The notes beneath the pieces are model-generated. The model was not told the DNA's origin. It did not search any database and saw only the letters and a program-made list of their open reading frames with translations. Below, in pieces: positions 8,990 to 17,512 of a stretch of DNA of 64,000 nt. The stretch's first letter is position 1; the number at the start of each line of letters is the position of its first letter. Made by a program: the position numbers and the translations under genes. This stretch comes from VRUE01 sp963701265 (GTDB taxonomy: Bacteria; Actinomycetota; Thermoleophilia; Solirubrobacterales; 70-9), in contig OY969581.1 in the NCBI GenBank assembly GCA_963701265.1, positions 2,046,001 through 2,110,000 of the forward strand, written 5' to 3'.

Positions 8990-10617
8990 TCGAGATCAGC
9001 GTGATCATCGCCACCCACAACCGTCGTGAGCTGCTCGGCCGCTGCCTCGCGGCCCTCGACCAGCAGACGCTGGCGCCGGAGTCCTTCGAGGTGATCGTCG
9101 CCGACGACGGCTCCGAGGACGGCACCGCCGCGATGGTGGAGGAGCGCAGCAACCGCTTCGCGGTGCGCCTGCTTGGCCTCGCCAAGGGCGGCCAGCCCGC
9201 CGCCCAGAACGCCGCGATCGAGGCGGCGGAGGGTCGCCTCTGCCTCTTCCTCGACGACGACTGCATCCCGGCGCCCGGCTGCCTGGCCGGGCACGTCGAG
9301 GCCCACGCCGGCGAGCAGCGCCTGATCGGGATCGGCAACCTGACGCAGCAGGCTCCGGCGGCCAACGATTGGTACGCCCGCACCTTCGCGCAAGCGTGGA
9401 ACGACCACTACGGTCGCCTGGCGGAGAAGCAGCCGAGCTGGACCGATTGCTACGGCGGCAACCTCTCGGTGCGGCGCGATGCGCTGCAGGAGGTCGGAGG
9501 CTTCTCGGTCGACCTCGGGGTCGAGGAGGACGCCGACCTCGCCTTCCGCCTCGACCGCGCCGGTTGCCGGCCGGTGTTCGTGGCCGCCGCCCACGCCGTC
9601 CACGACGACCAGAAGCTGCGCGGGCGGCTGCTCGAGGACTCGCGCCGCCAGGGCGCCGGCCACGTCAAGCTCGCGGCCCGCTACCCGGAGGCGCTGCCGA
9701 AGCTGCTCGGCTGGTTCAGCGAGCCGACCCCGCGCGACGTCGCCCTGCGGCGGCTCTGCCTCGCCCTGCGCGTTCCCCCAAGCCTCCTCGCCACTCTGGG
9801 CAGGCTGCTGCCGAGCGATGGCGGGCGCCTGCTCTGGTTCTACTTCGTCTCCCGCTACGCCTTCTGGCGGGGCGTGCGGCGCAGCGTCAAGCGCGAGTAC
9901 TGGCTGCGCTTGACCCGGCGCGTGCCGGTGCTGATGTACCACTCCTTCGATCCCGGCGAGACCGGCGACCGCTACGTGCTCTCGCGCCGCTCCTTCGCCC
10001 GCCAGATGCGCCTGCTGGCCCTGCTGCGCTGCGAGGTGATCAGCTTCGAGCAGCTGGCCGAGGCGATGCGCAGCGGCCCCCCTCCCCCGCGGCGCGCGGT
10101 CGTGATCACGATCGACGACGGCTACCGCGACAACCTCGAGATCGCGGCGCCGATCCTGCGCAAGCACCGCTTCGGAGCAACCGTCTTCCTGGTCAGCGAC
10201 CGAATCGGCGGTCGCAACGACTGGGACGATGAGGGTGTCGTCGTCGGCCGCCCCCTGCTCGACCTGGCGGAGATCGAGCAGCTGCGCGGCGCCGGGATCG
10301 AGCTCGGCGCCCACACCCGCAACCACCGACCGCTGCCGGAGCTCGGCGACGCCGACATCGGTGAGGAGATCGCCGGCTCGCGCAGCCAGCTCGAGCAGCT
10401 GCTCGGCATCCCGATCAAGACCTTCGCCTACCCCTACGGGCGCCGCGACGAGCGCGCCGTCGCCGCCGTCGCCGCGGCCGGCTACGAGGCCGCCTGCAGC
10501 ACCCACCCGGTGCCGGCCCGGCTCGACGACGATCGCTTCCAGGTCCCCCGCATCGAGGTCCGCGCCGGCGACTCGCTGCGGCGCTTCATGGTCAAGCTCT
10601 GTCGCGGCGGGCGCTGA
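8986..10617 (+). CDS. GT2 glycosyltransferase fused to NodB polysaccharide deacetylase
   Basis: This 543-residue protein has two domains. Residues 1 to about 300 are a GT2 domain (ISVIIATHNRRELLGRCL, FLDDDCIPAPG, VEEDADLAFRLD). Residues from about 312 are a NodB deacetylase: VPVLMYHSFDPGE, the catalytic VVITIDDGYRDN, the zinc-binding HTRNH, and YPYGRRDERAV. NodB domains remove N-acetyl groups from amino sugars. The fusion suggests that one polypeptide adds and then deacetylates a HexNAc, or that activity is coupled to transfer. It starts with GTG overlapping the previous stop and ends the forward operon. Confidence 0.87.
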   Translation: MIEISVIIATHNRRELLGRCLAALDQQTLAPESFEVIVADDGSEDGTAAMVEERSNRFAVRLLGLAKGGQPAAQNAAIEAAEGRLCLFLDDDCIPAPGCLAGHVEAHAGEQRLIGIGNLTQQAPAANDWYARTFAQAWNDHYGRLAEKQPSWTDCYGGNLSVRRDALQEVGGFSVDLGVEEDADLAFRLDRAGCRPVFVAAAHAVHDDQKLRGRLLEDSRRQGAGHVKLAARYPEALPKLLGWFSEPTPRDVALRRLCLALRVPPSLLATLGRLLPSDGGRLLWFYFVSRYAFWRGVRRSVKREYWLRLTRRVPVLMYHSFDPGETGDRYVLSRRSFARQMRLLALLRCEVISFEQLAEAMRSGPPPPRRAVVITIDDGYRDNLEIAAPILRKHRFGATVFLVSDRIGGRNDWDDEGVVVGRPLLDLAEIEQLRGAGIELGAHTRNHRPLPELGDADIGEEIAGSRSQLEQLLGIPIKTFAYPYGRRDERAVAAVAAAGYEAACSTHPVPARLDDDRFQVPRIEVRAGDSLRRFMVKLCRGGR

Positions 10618-10626
10618 GCGCCCGGC

Positions 10627-11889
10627 TCAAGAAGCGGGCAGGTACCAGCGGTGCGGCAGCACGACGTCACCTTCTGAGCCGGCGACCGGCATCGGACGCT
10701 CGCCGAGGATGCCCGGCTCGACGTCGAAGAAGGCGGCGGCCTGCAGACCGTGCTGGATCTGGCGGCGGCCTTTGAGCAAGAAGTCGATCCGGTAGCGACC
10801 GGGGAGCAGGGGCAGATCCTCGAGGTCGCACTCGATACGAGGACCGAGCTCGGGGTCGCGGACGTCGCTTGGCGCCGAGACGGTGCTGTCGAGCGTGGTC
10901 ACCGGCTGGCCGAGGCTGTTGAGGATCGTGATCTGGCACTCCATCATCGGCAGCACTCCGGTCAGCTCGAGCACGATCTTCGCCGGCCTACCCCCCACCG
11001 CGACGCCTCTCTGGCCGCTGCGCGCGTCTTCCACCACCACGCTGCGAACGAGGATCTCACCCCAGGAGCTGCCGTCGTAGTCGGTGCGCTCGGTCAGGTC
11101 ATCGGAGGCGGAGCTCTCCAGCGTGCGCAGGTAGCCGTCGATCGCTTCAGTGATCGGCGCATCGGCAATGACCTTGCCCTGCTCGATCAGAACCCCGCGC
11201 TCACAGAGGGCCTGGATCACCGCCAGGTTGTGGGAGACGAAGACGACGGTGCGGCCCTCCTGGGCGACCTCGCTCATCTTCGCCAGCGACTTGCGCTGGA
11301 AGGCGGCGTCGCCGACGGCGAGCACCTCGTCGACGAGCAGGATCTCGGGCTCGAGGTGGGCGGCGACGGCAAAGGCGAGCCGCACCGACATGCCGCTCGA
11401 GTAGCGCTTGACCGGCGTGTCGAGGAAGCGCTCGATGTCAGCGAAGGCGACGATCTCGTCGAAGCGCCGGCGGATCTCGGCCCGGCGCATGCCGAGGATG
11501 GCACCGTTGAGGAAGATGTTCTCGCGACCGGTCAGCTCGGGATGAAAGCCGGTGCCGACCTCGAGCAGCGAGCCCGCTCGCCCGGTCACGTCGACCCAGC
11601 CCGTGCTCGGCTCGACGATGCGCGAGAGGATCTTCAACAGCGTGCTCTTGCCCGCCCCGTTGTGGCCAATCAGGCCGACCACTTCGCCGCTGCGGATCGT
11701 CAGCGAGACATCGCGCAGCGCCCAGAGCAGGTCGGCCTCCTGCTCCTCCTTGGTGCGCCGCGAGAGCTTGCCGAGCGAGCCCCGCACGGTGCTGATCAGG
11801 CTCTCGCGCAAGGTGTCGTAGCCGCGCGCGCCGAGGCCCAGCTTGTAGCTCTTGCCGAGCTCGTTGGCTTGTATCGCGATATCGCTCAT
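10627..11889 (-). CDS. ABC polysaccharide exporter ATPase (Wzt/TagH type)
   Basis: The start is the ATG whose first base is 11889, two bases beyond the permease stop; a longer open frame upstream is a shadow of the permease. The 420-residue product has Walker A GHNGAGKS at about residue 75, signature YSSGMSVRLAFA, Walker B EILLVDEVLAVGD and the switch His in VSHNL. The C-terminal about 150 residues form the extra Wzt-like region that can recognise the polymer's terminal modification. It pairs with the permease to flip or export a completed lipid-linked glycan. Confidence 0.9.
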   Translation of the reverse strand: MSDIAIQANELGKSYKLGLGARGYDTLRESLISTVRGSLGKLSRRTKEEQEADLLWALRDVSLTIRSGEVVGLIGHNGAGKSTLLKILSRIVEPSTGWVDVTGRAGSLLEVGTGFHPELTGRENIFLNGAILGMRRAEIRRRFDEIVAFADIERFLDTPVKRYSSGMSVRLAFAVAAHLEPEILLVDEVLAVGDAAFQRKSLAKMSEVAQEGRTVVFVSHNLAVIQALCERGVLIEQGKVIADAPITEAIDGYLRTLESSASDDLTERTDYDGSSWGEILVRSVVVEDARSGQRGVAVGGRPAKIVLELTGVLPMMECQITILNSLGQPVTTLDSTVSAPSDVRDPELGPRIECDLEDLPLLPGRYRIDFLLKGRRQIQHGLQAAAFFDVEPGILGERPMPVAGSEGDVVLPHRWYLPAS

Positions 11890-11891
11890 GG

Positions 11892-12767
11892 CTAGATGTA
11901 GTCGGCGAAGCTGCGCTCGGTGCGGTCGAAGTAGGCGAGCCCGGCGATGAGGAGGACGAGGGCCGAGACCGCGGAGACGCCGATCAGCTCCAGCGGCGCG
12001 TCGGTGCCCAGCACCGCCCAGCGGAAGCCTTCGACCACGCCGACCATCGGGTTGATCGCGGTTAGCGTGCGCCAGGGCTCGTCGATCAGGCTGCTCGGGT
12101 AGACGACGGGGGTGGCGAAGAGCCAGATCTGGATCGCGAACGGGATCACGTACTTGACGTCGCGGTAGCGCACGTTGATCGCCGAGAGGGCGGCCGTGGC
12201 GCCCAGCACGGTGGCGAGCATGATCACGATCAGGACCGGCAGGACGAGCACCGCCAGCGGCGGGACAAACCCGTAGATCAAGACGACGGCAAAGAGGATG
12301 ACCAGCGAGATGCTGATGTCGACGAGGCCGGCGGCGATCGCCCCGGCGGGCATGAAGATGCGCGGGAAGTAGATCTTCGAGACCAGGGCCGAGTTGCTGA
12401 CCAGGCTTTCGGAGCCGAGCAGCAGCGAGTTGGCGAAGAAGGTCCAGGGAACCAGGGCGGCGAGGCTGAAGAGCGCGTAGGGAAGCCCGTCCGAGGAGAC
12501 CCCGGCGACCCGGCCGAAGATCAGCGAGAAGACGACCATGAAGCCGACCGGCTGCAGCACCGCCCAGGCGGCGCCGAGCCCGGTCTGGCGGTAGCGCACG
12601 GTCACGTCGCGGGCGGCGATTTGGTAGGCCAGGTCGCGATAGCGCCACAGCTCACGCGGCGAGAGCACGCGGCTGAAGCCGCTGGTCGCCTGCAGGCGGA
12701 CCGTCTCGGCGTGCGGGGCAGCCTCGCTCGGCTGCGTAAGGGTCTCGGTAGTCACTGGCTGCTCCAT
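11892..12767 (-). CDS. ABC-2 polysaccharide export permease (Wzm/TagG type)
   Basis: The 291-residue membrane protein has about six hydrophobic segments after a cytoplasmic N-terminus containing RELWRYRDLAYQIAARD and VRYRQTGLGAAWAVLQP, the amphipathic start typical of the family. NVRYRDVKYVIPFAIQIWLF and the adjacent ATPVVYP are also family hallmarks. It is directly upstream of the ATPase, forming the transporter pair. It would form the membrane channel for the locus polymer. Confidence 0.9.
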   Translation of the reverse strand: MEQPVTTETLTQPSEAAPHAETVRLQATSGFSRVLSPRELWRYRDLAYQIAARDVTVRYRQTGLGAAWAVLQPVGFMVVFSLIFGRVAGVSSDGLPYALFSLAALVPWTFFANSLLLGSESLVSNSALVSKIYFPRIFMPAGAIAAGLVDISISLVILFAVVLIYGFVPPLAVLVLPVLIVIMLATVLGATAALSAINVRYRDVKYVIPFAIQIWLFATPVVYPSSLIDEPWRTLTAINPMVGVVEGFRWAVLGTDAPLELIGVSAVSALVLLIAGLAYFDRTERSFADYI

Positions 12768-12823
12768 CGGCGCGAGGCTACTCCGACTGAAGTTCTGCGC
12801 TTAACGCCTCAAACCTCGCCCCG

Positions 12824-13627
12824 CTACCCGCCGGAGGGATCGAGTCGGACACCGGCCAGGGTCAGCAAGCCGTCGCGGAGCAGACCGGGCCAGCCCGCCA
12901 GGGCGAGCTTGAGGCGCAGCTTGCGCGGGCTGTCGCTGGCATGGACCTCGACCCGGGGCACGGTGAAGGGATCACTGCCTGGTTTGGGGTCGCCCCAGGC
13001 GGTGGTGAAGGCGACGCCGTAGCCGGCCTCGCGCACCGCGGACACCACTTCCGGGCTCCAGCGCCCGTAGGGGTAGGAGAAGCTGCGCGGGCGCGGCACG
13101 CCGGCGGCCTCGATCCGCTCCGCCGCCTCCACCGTCTCCCCCGCCAGCTCCGCCGCCGGAACCTCCGGCAGGGGCCGGTGGTTGAGCGTGTGCGAGCCGA
13201 CCTCGATCCCGCTCGCCGCGACCGCCGCCAGGTCGCCGGGCGCGAGCAGCCGCAGGCTGGCGGCGCCCTTGTGGTGGTCCCAGTCGTTGGCGCCGCCGAG
13301 GTGGCCGGCGACGGCGAAGACGACGGCGGGAATCTCACGCTCGGCCAGCAGCGGGGCCGCCACCTCGAGCAGGTCGGTGTAGGCGTCGTCGAAGGTGACC
13401 AGGGCGGCGCGGCGGGGCAGCTCGCCCTCGCCGGCCAGCCAGGCAAGCACCGCGTCGAGGTCGACGAACTCCCAGCCGTGAGCGGCGAGGTCGTCGAGCT
13501 GGCCGGCGAAAAGCTGCGGCGAGACCCCGTACTCGGCCAGCACCGGATCGTCGCGCAGGTCGGCGATCGCGTGGTAGGCGAGAATGCGCAACCGCTCGAT
13601 GTCAGCTCCCTTCTTCAGCGTCGTCAT
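12824..13627 (-). CDS. Polysaccharide deacetylase (NodB domain)
   Basis: A stand-alone carbohydrate esterase family 4-like protein. It has RILAYHAI near the N-terminus, LVTFDDAYTDLLE (catalytic DD), SHTLNH (zinc-binding H-x3-H) and SYPYGRWSPEV. It is similar in order and motifs to the deacetylase half of the fusion at 8986. The start is uncertain: ATG at 13627 is used here; ATG 13666 or TTG 13591 are alternatives, and the TTG would remove the head-to-head overlap with the next gene. No clear signal peptide, so it may act in the cytoplasm. Confidence 0.85.
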   Translation of the reverse strand: MTTLKKGADIERLRILAYHAIADLRDDPVLAEYGVSPQLFAGQLDDLAAHGWEFVDLDAVLAWLAGEGELPRRAALVTFDDAYTDLLEVAAPLLAEREIPAVVFAVAGHLGGANDWDHHKGAASLRLLAPGDLAAVAASGIEVGSHTLNHRPLPEVPAAELAGETVEAAERIEAAGVPRPRSFSYPYGRWSPEVVSAVREAGYGVAFTTAWGDPKPGSDPFTVPRVEVHASDSPRKLRLKLALAGWPGLLRDGLLTLAGVRLDPSGG

Positions 13628-14549
13628 CACCACGTACAACCGCGCGCGGATCGTATGCCGCTGCATAGACAGCTGCCTGGCCCAGGACTTCGCGGACTTC
13701 GAGATCGTCGTCGTCGACGACGGCTCCGGCGATGAGACCGAGGCAACGCTGCGCGAGCGCTACGACGACCCCCGCCTGCGCCTCCTCGCCCACGAGGCCA
13801 ACCGCGGCATCAACCCCGCCCGCCACACCGGCGCGACCAACGCCGTGGGCGAGTGGGTTGTCGTGATCGACAGCGACGACGAGCTCCTGCCCGGAGCGCT
13901 GGCGAGGCTGCGCGAGCTGATCGAGGGGCTGCCGCCCGGGGTGCGGGTCCTGCGCAGCCGCCAGCTCCACGACGACGGCCAGATCACCCCCGGCTTCGTC
14001 CCTGACGGCCCCTACGGCTACGAGGGCCGCGTCCGCTGGGCCGAGGCCGAGGGCGGCAGCGACGCCGCCCGCTGCCTGGCCCGGGCCGTCTTCGCCGACA
14101 CCCCCTACATCGACGGCCGCCGCGGCGCGATGGAGACCCTCTTCGAGCTCAACCTGGCCGAACGCGAGACCAGCCTCTGCATCGAGGAGGTGACGACCAA
14201 GGTCCACGCCGACGCGCCCGACAGCTGGCTGCGCGCCGCCGGAGCCGCCGACGTCGTCCCCCGCCTGCAGCGCGAGGCCGCGGACATGCTCTGGATGGCC
14301 GAGACGACGCTCGAGCGCCACGGCGAGGCCCTGCAGCGCTGGGGCCCGCGCCAGTACGTGACCGTGCTGCGCATCGGCGCCACCCAGGCCTTCATCCTCG
14401 GCAAGCGCCGCCTCGGCGCCCGTTACTCGCTGCGAGCACTGCGCCGCAAACCGTTCTCCCCCGCCGCCTGGATCACCCTCCTGCTCGGCCTACTGGGCCC
14501 CGGCGCCACCGCCCGCGGCGCCGTCGCCTACCGGCGTCTTGCCGCTTAG
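13599..14549 (+). CDS. Family 2 glycosyltransferase
   Basis: The ATG at 13599 gives MSAPFFSVVITTYNRARIV, the correct GT2 N-terminus; an ATG five codons upstream is possible. The DXD equivalent is VIDSDDELLPGAL. The later part is variable, with a C-terminal segment (TLLLGLLGPGATARGAVAYRRL) that may sit at the membrane. It is divergent from the deacetylase with essentially no intergenic space, so its promoter must lie inside the neighbouring gene. About 316 residues. Confidence 0.85.
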   Translation: MSAPFFSVVITTYNRARIVCRCIDSCLAQDFADFEIVVVDDGSGDETEATLRERYDDPRLRLLAHEANRGINPARHTGATNAVGEWVVVIDSDDELLPGALARLRELIEGLPPGVRVLRSRQLHDDGQITPGFVPDGPYGYEGRVRWAEAEGGSDAARCLARAVFADTPYIDGRRGAMETLFELNLAERETSLCIEEVTTKVHADAPDSWLRAAGAADVVPRLQREAADMLWMAETTLERHGEALQRWGPRQYVTVLRIGATQAFILGKRRLGARYSLRALRRKPFSPAAWITLLLGLLGPGATARGAVAYRRLAA

Positions 14550-14565
14550 CTGAGCAGCACCAGCC

Positions 14566-14847
14566 TCACTGGACCGCCGAAGTGGCCCCTGGAGCCTTGA
14601 CTGACCACAGGCGCCTCCAAGTAGCCTTGGTCACCTTCCGCGCCCCTAGGCCCAAGAGGACCAGTAGCGGCCCAAGGTCGACAAATACGGCGATCGCGAA
14701 TGCAAACCTGTAACACCACATCGCCCGACGGTAGGGCCCGACTTTGGTGTAGTAGCCCCACGCGCCTGGATCCCGCGGCTTGCGATCGCCCGGGCTGACA
14801 AGCTTCGGCGGACCCGGGAGGGCGGCGAGGGCGGGCTCTCCTGACAT
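14566..14847 (-). CDS. Small membrane protein of unknown function
   Basis: A 93-residue protein with one or two hydrophobic segments (roughly FAFAIAVFVDLGPLLVLLGL) preceded by a charged, proline- and glycine-rich N-terminus (GPPKLVSPGDRKPRDPG). It starts nine bases after the stop of the membrane protein at 14857-15312, suggesting a two-gene unit. Base composition is lower in GC than the surrounding glycan genes. I do not recognise the family. Confidence 0.55.
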   Translation of the reverse strand: MSGEPALAALPGPPKLVSPGDRKPRDPGAWGYYTKVGPYRRAMWCYRFAFAIAVFVDLGPLLVLLGLGARKVTKATWRRLWSVKAPGATSAVQ

Positions 14848-14856
14848 AGGAGCATT

Positions 14857-15312
14857 CTATATGGCGAGGAGCAGCGAAATCGTCTCAATACCCACAGCAA
14901 GGCTGGCGAGACGTGCATAGAGCTGAAGCTGCAGCAACGTGTTTTCGTTGAGGTCGTGATGACCATCCAATGCCCTGGCCAAGAAGGCGGTCACATCCGT
15001 GACATTGGAGTTGGGACCAGCGTGGTCATCGAGAATGACGTCAGCCTTGAGGCGAAATACAAACCTTCGGGGCCAAAGAATTGCGAGGACGAGGCCAATA
15101 ACCCCTACAAGCGCCGCAATCCCGACTGCCACCCAACCCGAAAGGGATCCTCCGTTTGCTTGAATCGCGTTCGGTCCGATGAAGGCGGCAACCAACGCCG
15201 CGGCTGATAGCAGCGTGGCCGATCTTGCCCGCAGGTCGGTGAGTGAGGCGTACTGCCGGTCCAGTGCAGCGAGTGCCGCGCCGTAAGCGAGATCCTCGAT
15301 GCTATCTCCCAT
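14857..15312 (-). CDS. Small membrane protein of unknown function
   Basis: The ATG at 15312 gives MGDSIEDLAYGAALAALDRQ; a longer frame to 15387 is possible but has a less likely N-terminus. A cytoplasmic helix (RQYASLTDLRARS) leads into two adjacent membrane helices, around LLSAAALVAAFIG and AVGIAALVGVIGLVLAILW, and a final hydrophobic stretch at the C-terminus. The layout resembles small membrane effectors found with bacterial defence genes, but this is only a shape resemblance. Codon use and lower GC mark it as foreign to the glycan locus. Confidence 0.6.
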   Translation of the reverse strand: MGDSIEDLAYGAALAALDRQYASLTDLRARSATLLSAAALVAAFIGPNAIQANGGSLSGWVAVGIAALVGVIGLVLAILWPRRFVFRLKADVILDDHAGPNSNVTDVTAFLARALDGHHDLNENTLLQLQLYARLASLAVGIETISLLLAI

Positions 15313-15527
15313 GATCTGCAAACTCGTCCCGATACTCCTCGTAAAGGGCCATAATCCTCCCCTTGGTTGTCCCGACCGAAGGGGCAATTCTAGTTCACGT
15401 AAGCAAACCGCTTTGAGGGTTCACCGTGTGGTGTCTGCGCCCTAGTCCGTGAACTAGTGTGCACCCGGGCGGATGCCGGGGTGCCCGTCAAGAGCGCCCC
15501 TACTTACGAGCAGCTTGTCGCTAGCCA

Positions 15528-16184
15528 CTACAGTGGGTCCGGCGGGCGGGTTGCGCGCACAAGCAGGCATCCACTGCGGGTGTCTTCGGTTGGCAGGTCG
15601 AACCCTGCCCAAATCGCCGCAGCAGCCAATAGGGAGAATGGCCTTTCCGTTTCCGCGGCTTTGGGGTCGCCGGGGTTCGGCAGCTGCTCGCAGAACGCCT
15701 GCACGCCGCTGCGGGCGTCGTCCTCGTGCGTCTCGCCCTTCGCCGCCCCGCTGACGAATGCCTCCCAGAGAAGCAGCCCGTCCTGCTGCTCGGCGAACGC
15801 CGGCCAGTCAAGGTGCACTCGAAGGTCGGGCACCTGCTCGTGGATGGACCGCAGGGTCCACGGGATCTGCACCATTGCCGTCGCAAGGACCGATGCACCG
15901 ACACTGCTCGACCACGACGGTGAAGGAGCGTCACAGGGCCGCGCCTTCCCAAGTCGACCCGGATCTTCCGGCACCGGAATGAACAACGGCGCCTCGAAGC
16001 CGAGGGCTACGGGAGCACCGTCGTGGAGAACTTGGGCAACCGAGGCCGCGAGCGACTCGATGCTCTTCGGCCGGTGGGACTCCATCCCGTCAGAGCCCGG
16101 GATTCGCCGCGCCCAGGCGAAGGCGTCGCGCGCGATTGACCCCACGTCGGCACAGAAGACCTGAAGCCTGTCAGTCCAGTCCAT
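15528..16184 (-). CDS. Unknown protein, possibly DUF429-like
   Basis: A 218-residue protein beginning MDWTDRLQVFCADVGSIARD. The central LHDGAPVALGFEAPLFIPVPEDP followed by LGKARPCDAPSPSWSSSVGAS and ATAMVQIPWTLRS resembles, from memory, the substrate-site pattern of DUF429-like proteins with a predicted RNase H-like fold. That assignment is weak. No signal peptide or membrane helix. It sits between the small membrane pair and the flippase, in the lower-GC insertion. Nothing distinctive is visible in the 143 bases before its stop-side neighbour. Confidence 0.5.
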   Translation of the reverse strand: MDWTDRLQVFCADVGSIARDAFAWARRIPGSDGMESHRPKSIESLAASVAQVLHDGAPVALGFEAPLFIPVPEDPGRLGKARPCDAPSPSWSSSVGASVLATAMVQIPWTLRSIHEQVPDLRVHLDWPAFAEQQDGLLLWEAFVSGAAKGETHEDDARSGVQAFCEQLPNPGDPKAAETERPFSLLAAAAIWAGFDLPTEDTRSGCLLVRATRPPDPL

Positions 16185-16216
16185 CGGCTGAACCTACCGG
16201 TGCGAAGCTCGTCCGC

Positions 16217-17506
16217 TCAGGCCTCCTGTGGCGCGCGAAAAAGCAGGGGACGGAGCAGTGTCGCCAGCAGCACCAGGGCGAGGATGGTCTGGCTGGCAGT
16301 CCAGACGTAGCCGACGGCGTCGATGCCGAGGCTGGGCAGGAGCAGGGCGCTGAGGCCGAGCACGGCGATGCAGTGGGCGCCCTGGATCGCGACGACAATA
16401 CGGCCGCGGTGTTCGATCCGGGCGACGCTGATGCCGAGGGTGACGATCGCGTTGGGGACCATTCCCAGCGCCAGCAGGCGCAGCAGCGTGGCGCCTTCGT
16501 CGGCGTAATCGCTGCCGAAGACCAGCAGCGCCCAGGGGGCGACGATCGCCGCCAGCGCCGCGATCGGGATGACCAGGCGCAAGGTCTGCCGCAGCGCCCG
16601 TCGCGAGAGCTCGCGCAGGCGGTCCATGTCGCTGGCCGCCTCGACAGTAAGCGAGGTCATCACATTGAGCGCGACCAGCTCGATCGCCAGCGAGACCATC
16701 CAGGGGACGAAGAAGTAGGCGGCGGCGGCGGGGCTCGCCTGGTTGGCGACGAGGATCGGCATGTAGAGGTTGCCGGCGAGGGTGAAGAGCTTGCCGGCGT
16801 AGTTGCCGGTCGCCATCGAGAGCAGCTTGCTGCGGTCGAGCGTGCCCTCGCTGGGCGAGGTCGGGATCAGCCGCTTGAAGATCAGGACGTTGACGACGAC
16901 GACCGCGACGGCCAGCGGTGCGGTCCAGGCGACGAAAGGTCCCGAGCCGGTCAATGTCGTCGCCAGCACGATCAGCAGCAGCAGCTTGGCCAAGGCGTAG
17001 AGCGCGTTCTCCAGCGGGATCCACTTGGCCGCCTTGAGCCCGGTGAGGACGCTGTCCTGGAGGGTGAAGATCGTCGTCGCGCCGGTGGCGAGGACGAAGC
17101 CAAGCAGCCAGCCGCCGCCGGAGAGGAAGCTCAGCTCCGGCGACCAGACGCTGCTGGTGAGGGCGGCGAGCAGGCCGAAGGTGAGCGCCAGCGAGATCGT
17201 CAGCGCGTAGCTGCGGCTGACCAGGCGCCGGGTTGAGCCGCCGGCCACAGGCAGGTAGCGCACCAGCACCGCCGAGAGGCCGAGGGTGGAGGCTTCGGCG
17301 ACCAGGGTCATCGCCGAGATCGCCGCCGCGTTGAGGCCGACGACGCGAGCGCTGTAGGAGTGGGCGGCGAGCGCCCAGAAGGCGACCCCGAGCAGGCTCG
17401 TCACCCCGGTGCCGAGGATCAGGTAGTAGCCGGTGCGGTAGAGCGGGTCGCTGAGATGCTCGCGCAGACGGCCGCGGCCGCTGAGGCCAGATTCGGTGCT
17501 CGCCAC
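16217..17506 (-). CDS. Polysaccharide flippase (Wzx/MATE-like)
   Basis: A 429-residue integral membrane protein with about 12 hydrophobic segments. The opening segment LYRTGYYLILGTGVTSLLGVAFW is typical of the polysaccharide biosynthesis MOP exporters. It would flip lipid-linked sugar units across the membrane. The locus also has an ABC exporter, so two polymers, or a polymer and a separate lipid-linked unit, may be handled. It is followed upstream by a GT4 whose stop lies six bases away. Confidence 0.82.
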   Translation of the reverse strand: MASTESGLSGRGRLREHLSDPLYRTGYYLILGTGVTSLLGVAFWALAAHSYSARVVGLNAAAISAMTLVAEASTLGLSAVLVRYLPVAGGSTRRLVSRSYALTISLALTFGLLAALTSSVWSPELSFLSGGGWLLGFVLATGATTIFTLQDSVLTGLKAAKWIPLENALYALAKLLLLIVLATTLTGSGPFVAWTAPLAVAVVVVNVLIFKRLIPTSPSEGTLDRSKLLSMATGNYAGKLFTLAGNLYMPILVANQASPAAAAYFFVPWMVSLAIELVALNVMTSLTVEAASDMDRLRELSRRALRQTLRLVIPIAALAAIVAPWALLVFGSDYADEGATLLRLLALGMVPNAIVTLGISVARIEHRGRIVVAIQGAHCIAVLGLSALLLPSLGIDAVGYVWTASQTILALVLLATLLRPLLFRAPQEA

Positions 17507-17512
17507 GCCGCC

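Noticed and set aside
8713..10506. Long minus-strand open frame across two glycosyltransferase genes
   Set aside because: High-GC coding DNA gives long antisense frames; the translation is low-complexity and lacks motifs, while the plus strand has clear GT2 and NodB motifs.
16217..17506. MurJ lipid II flippase
   Set aside because: Located among polysaccharide genes and lacking the length (over 500 residues) typical of actinobacterial MurJ; Wzx-type is more likely.
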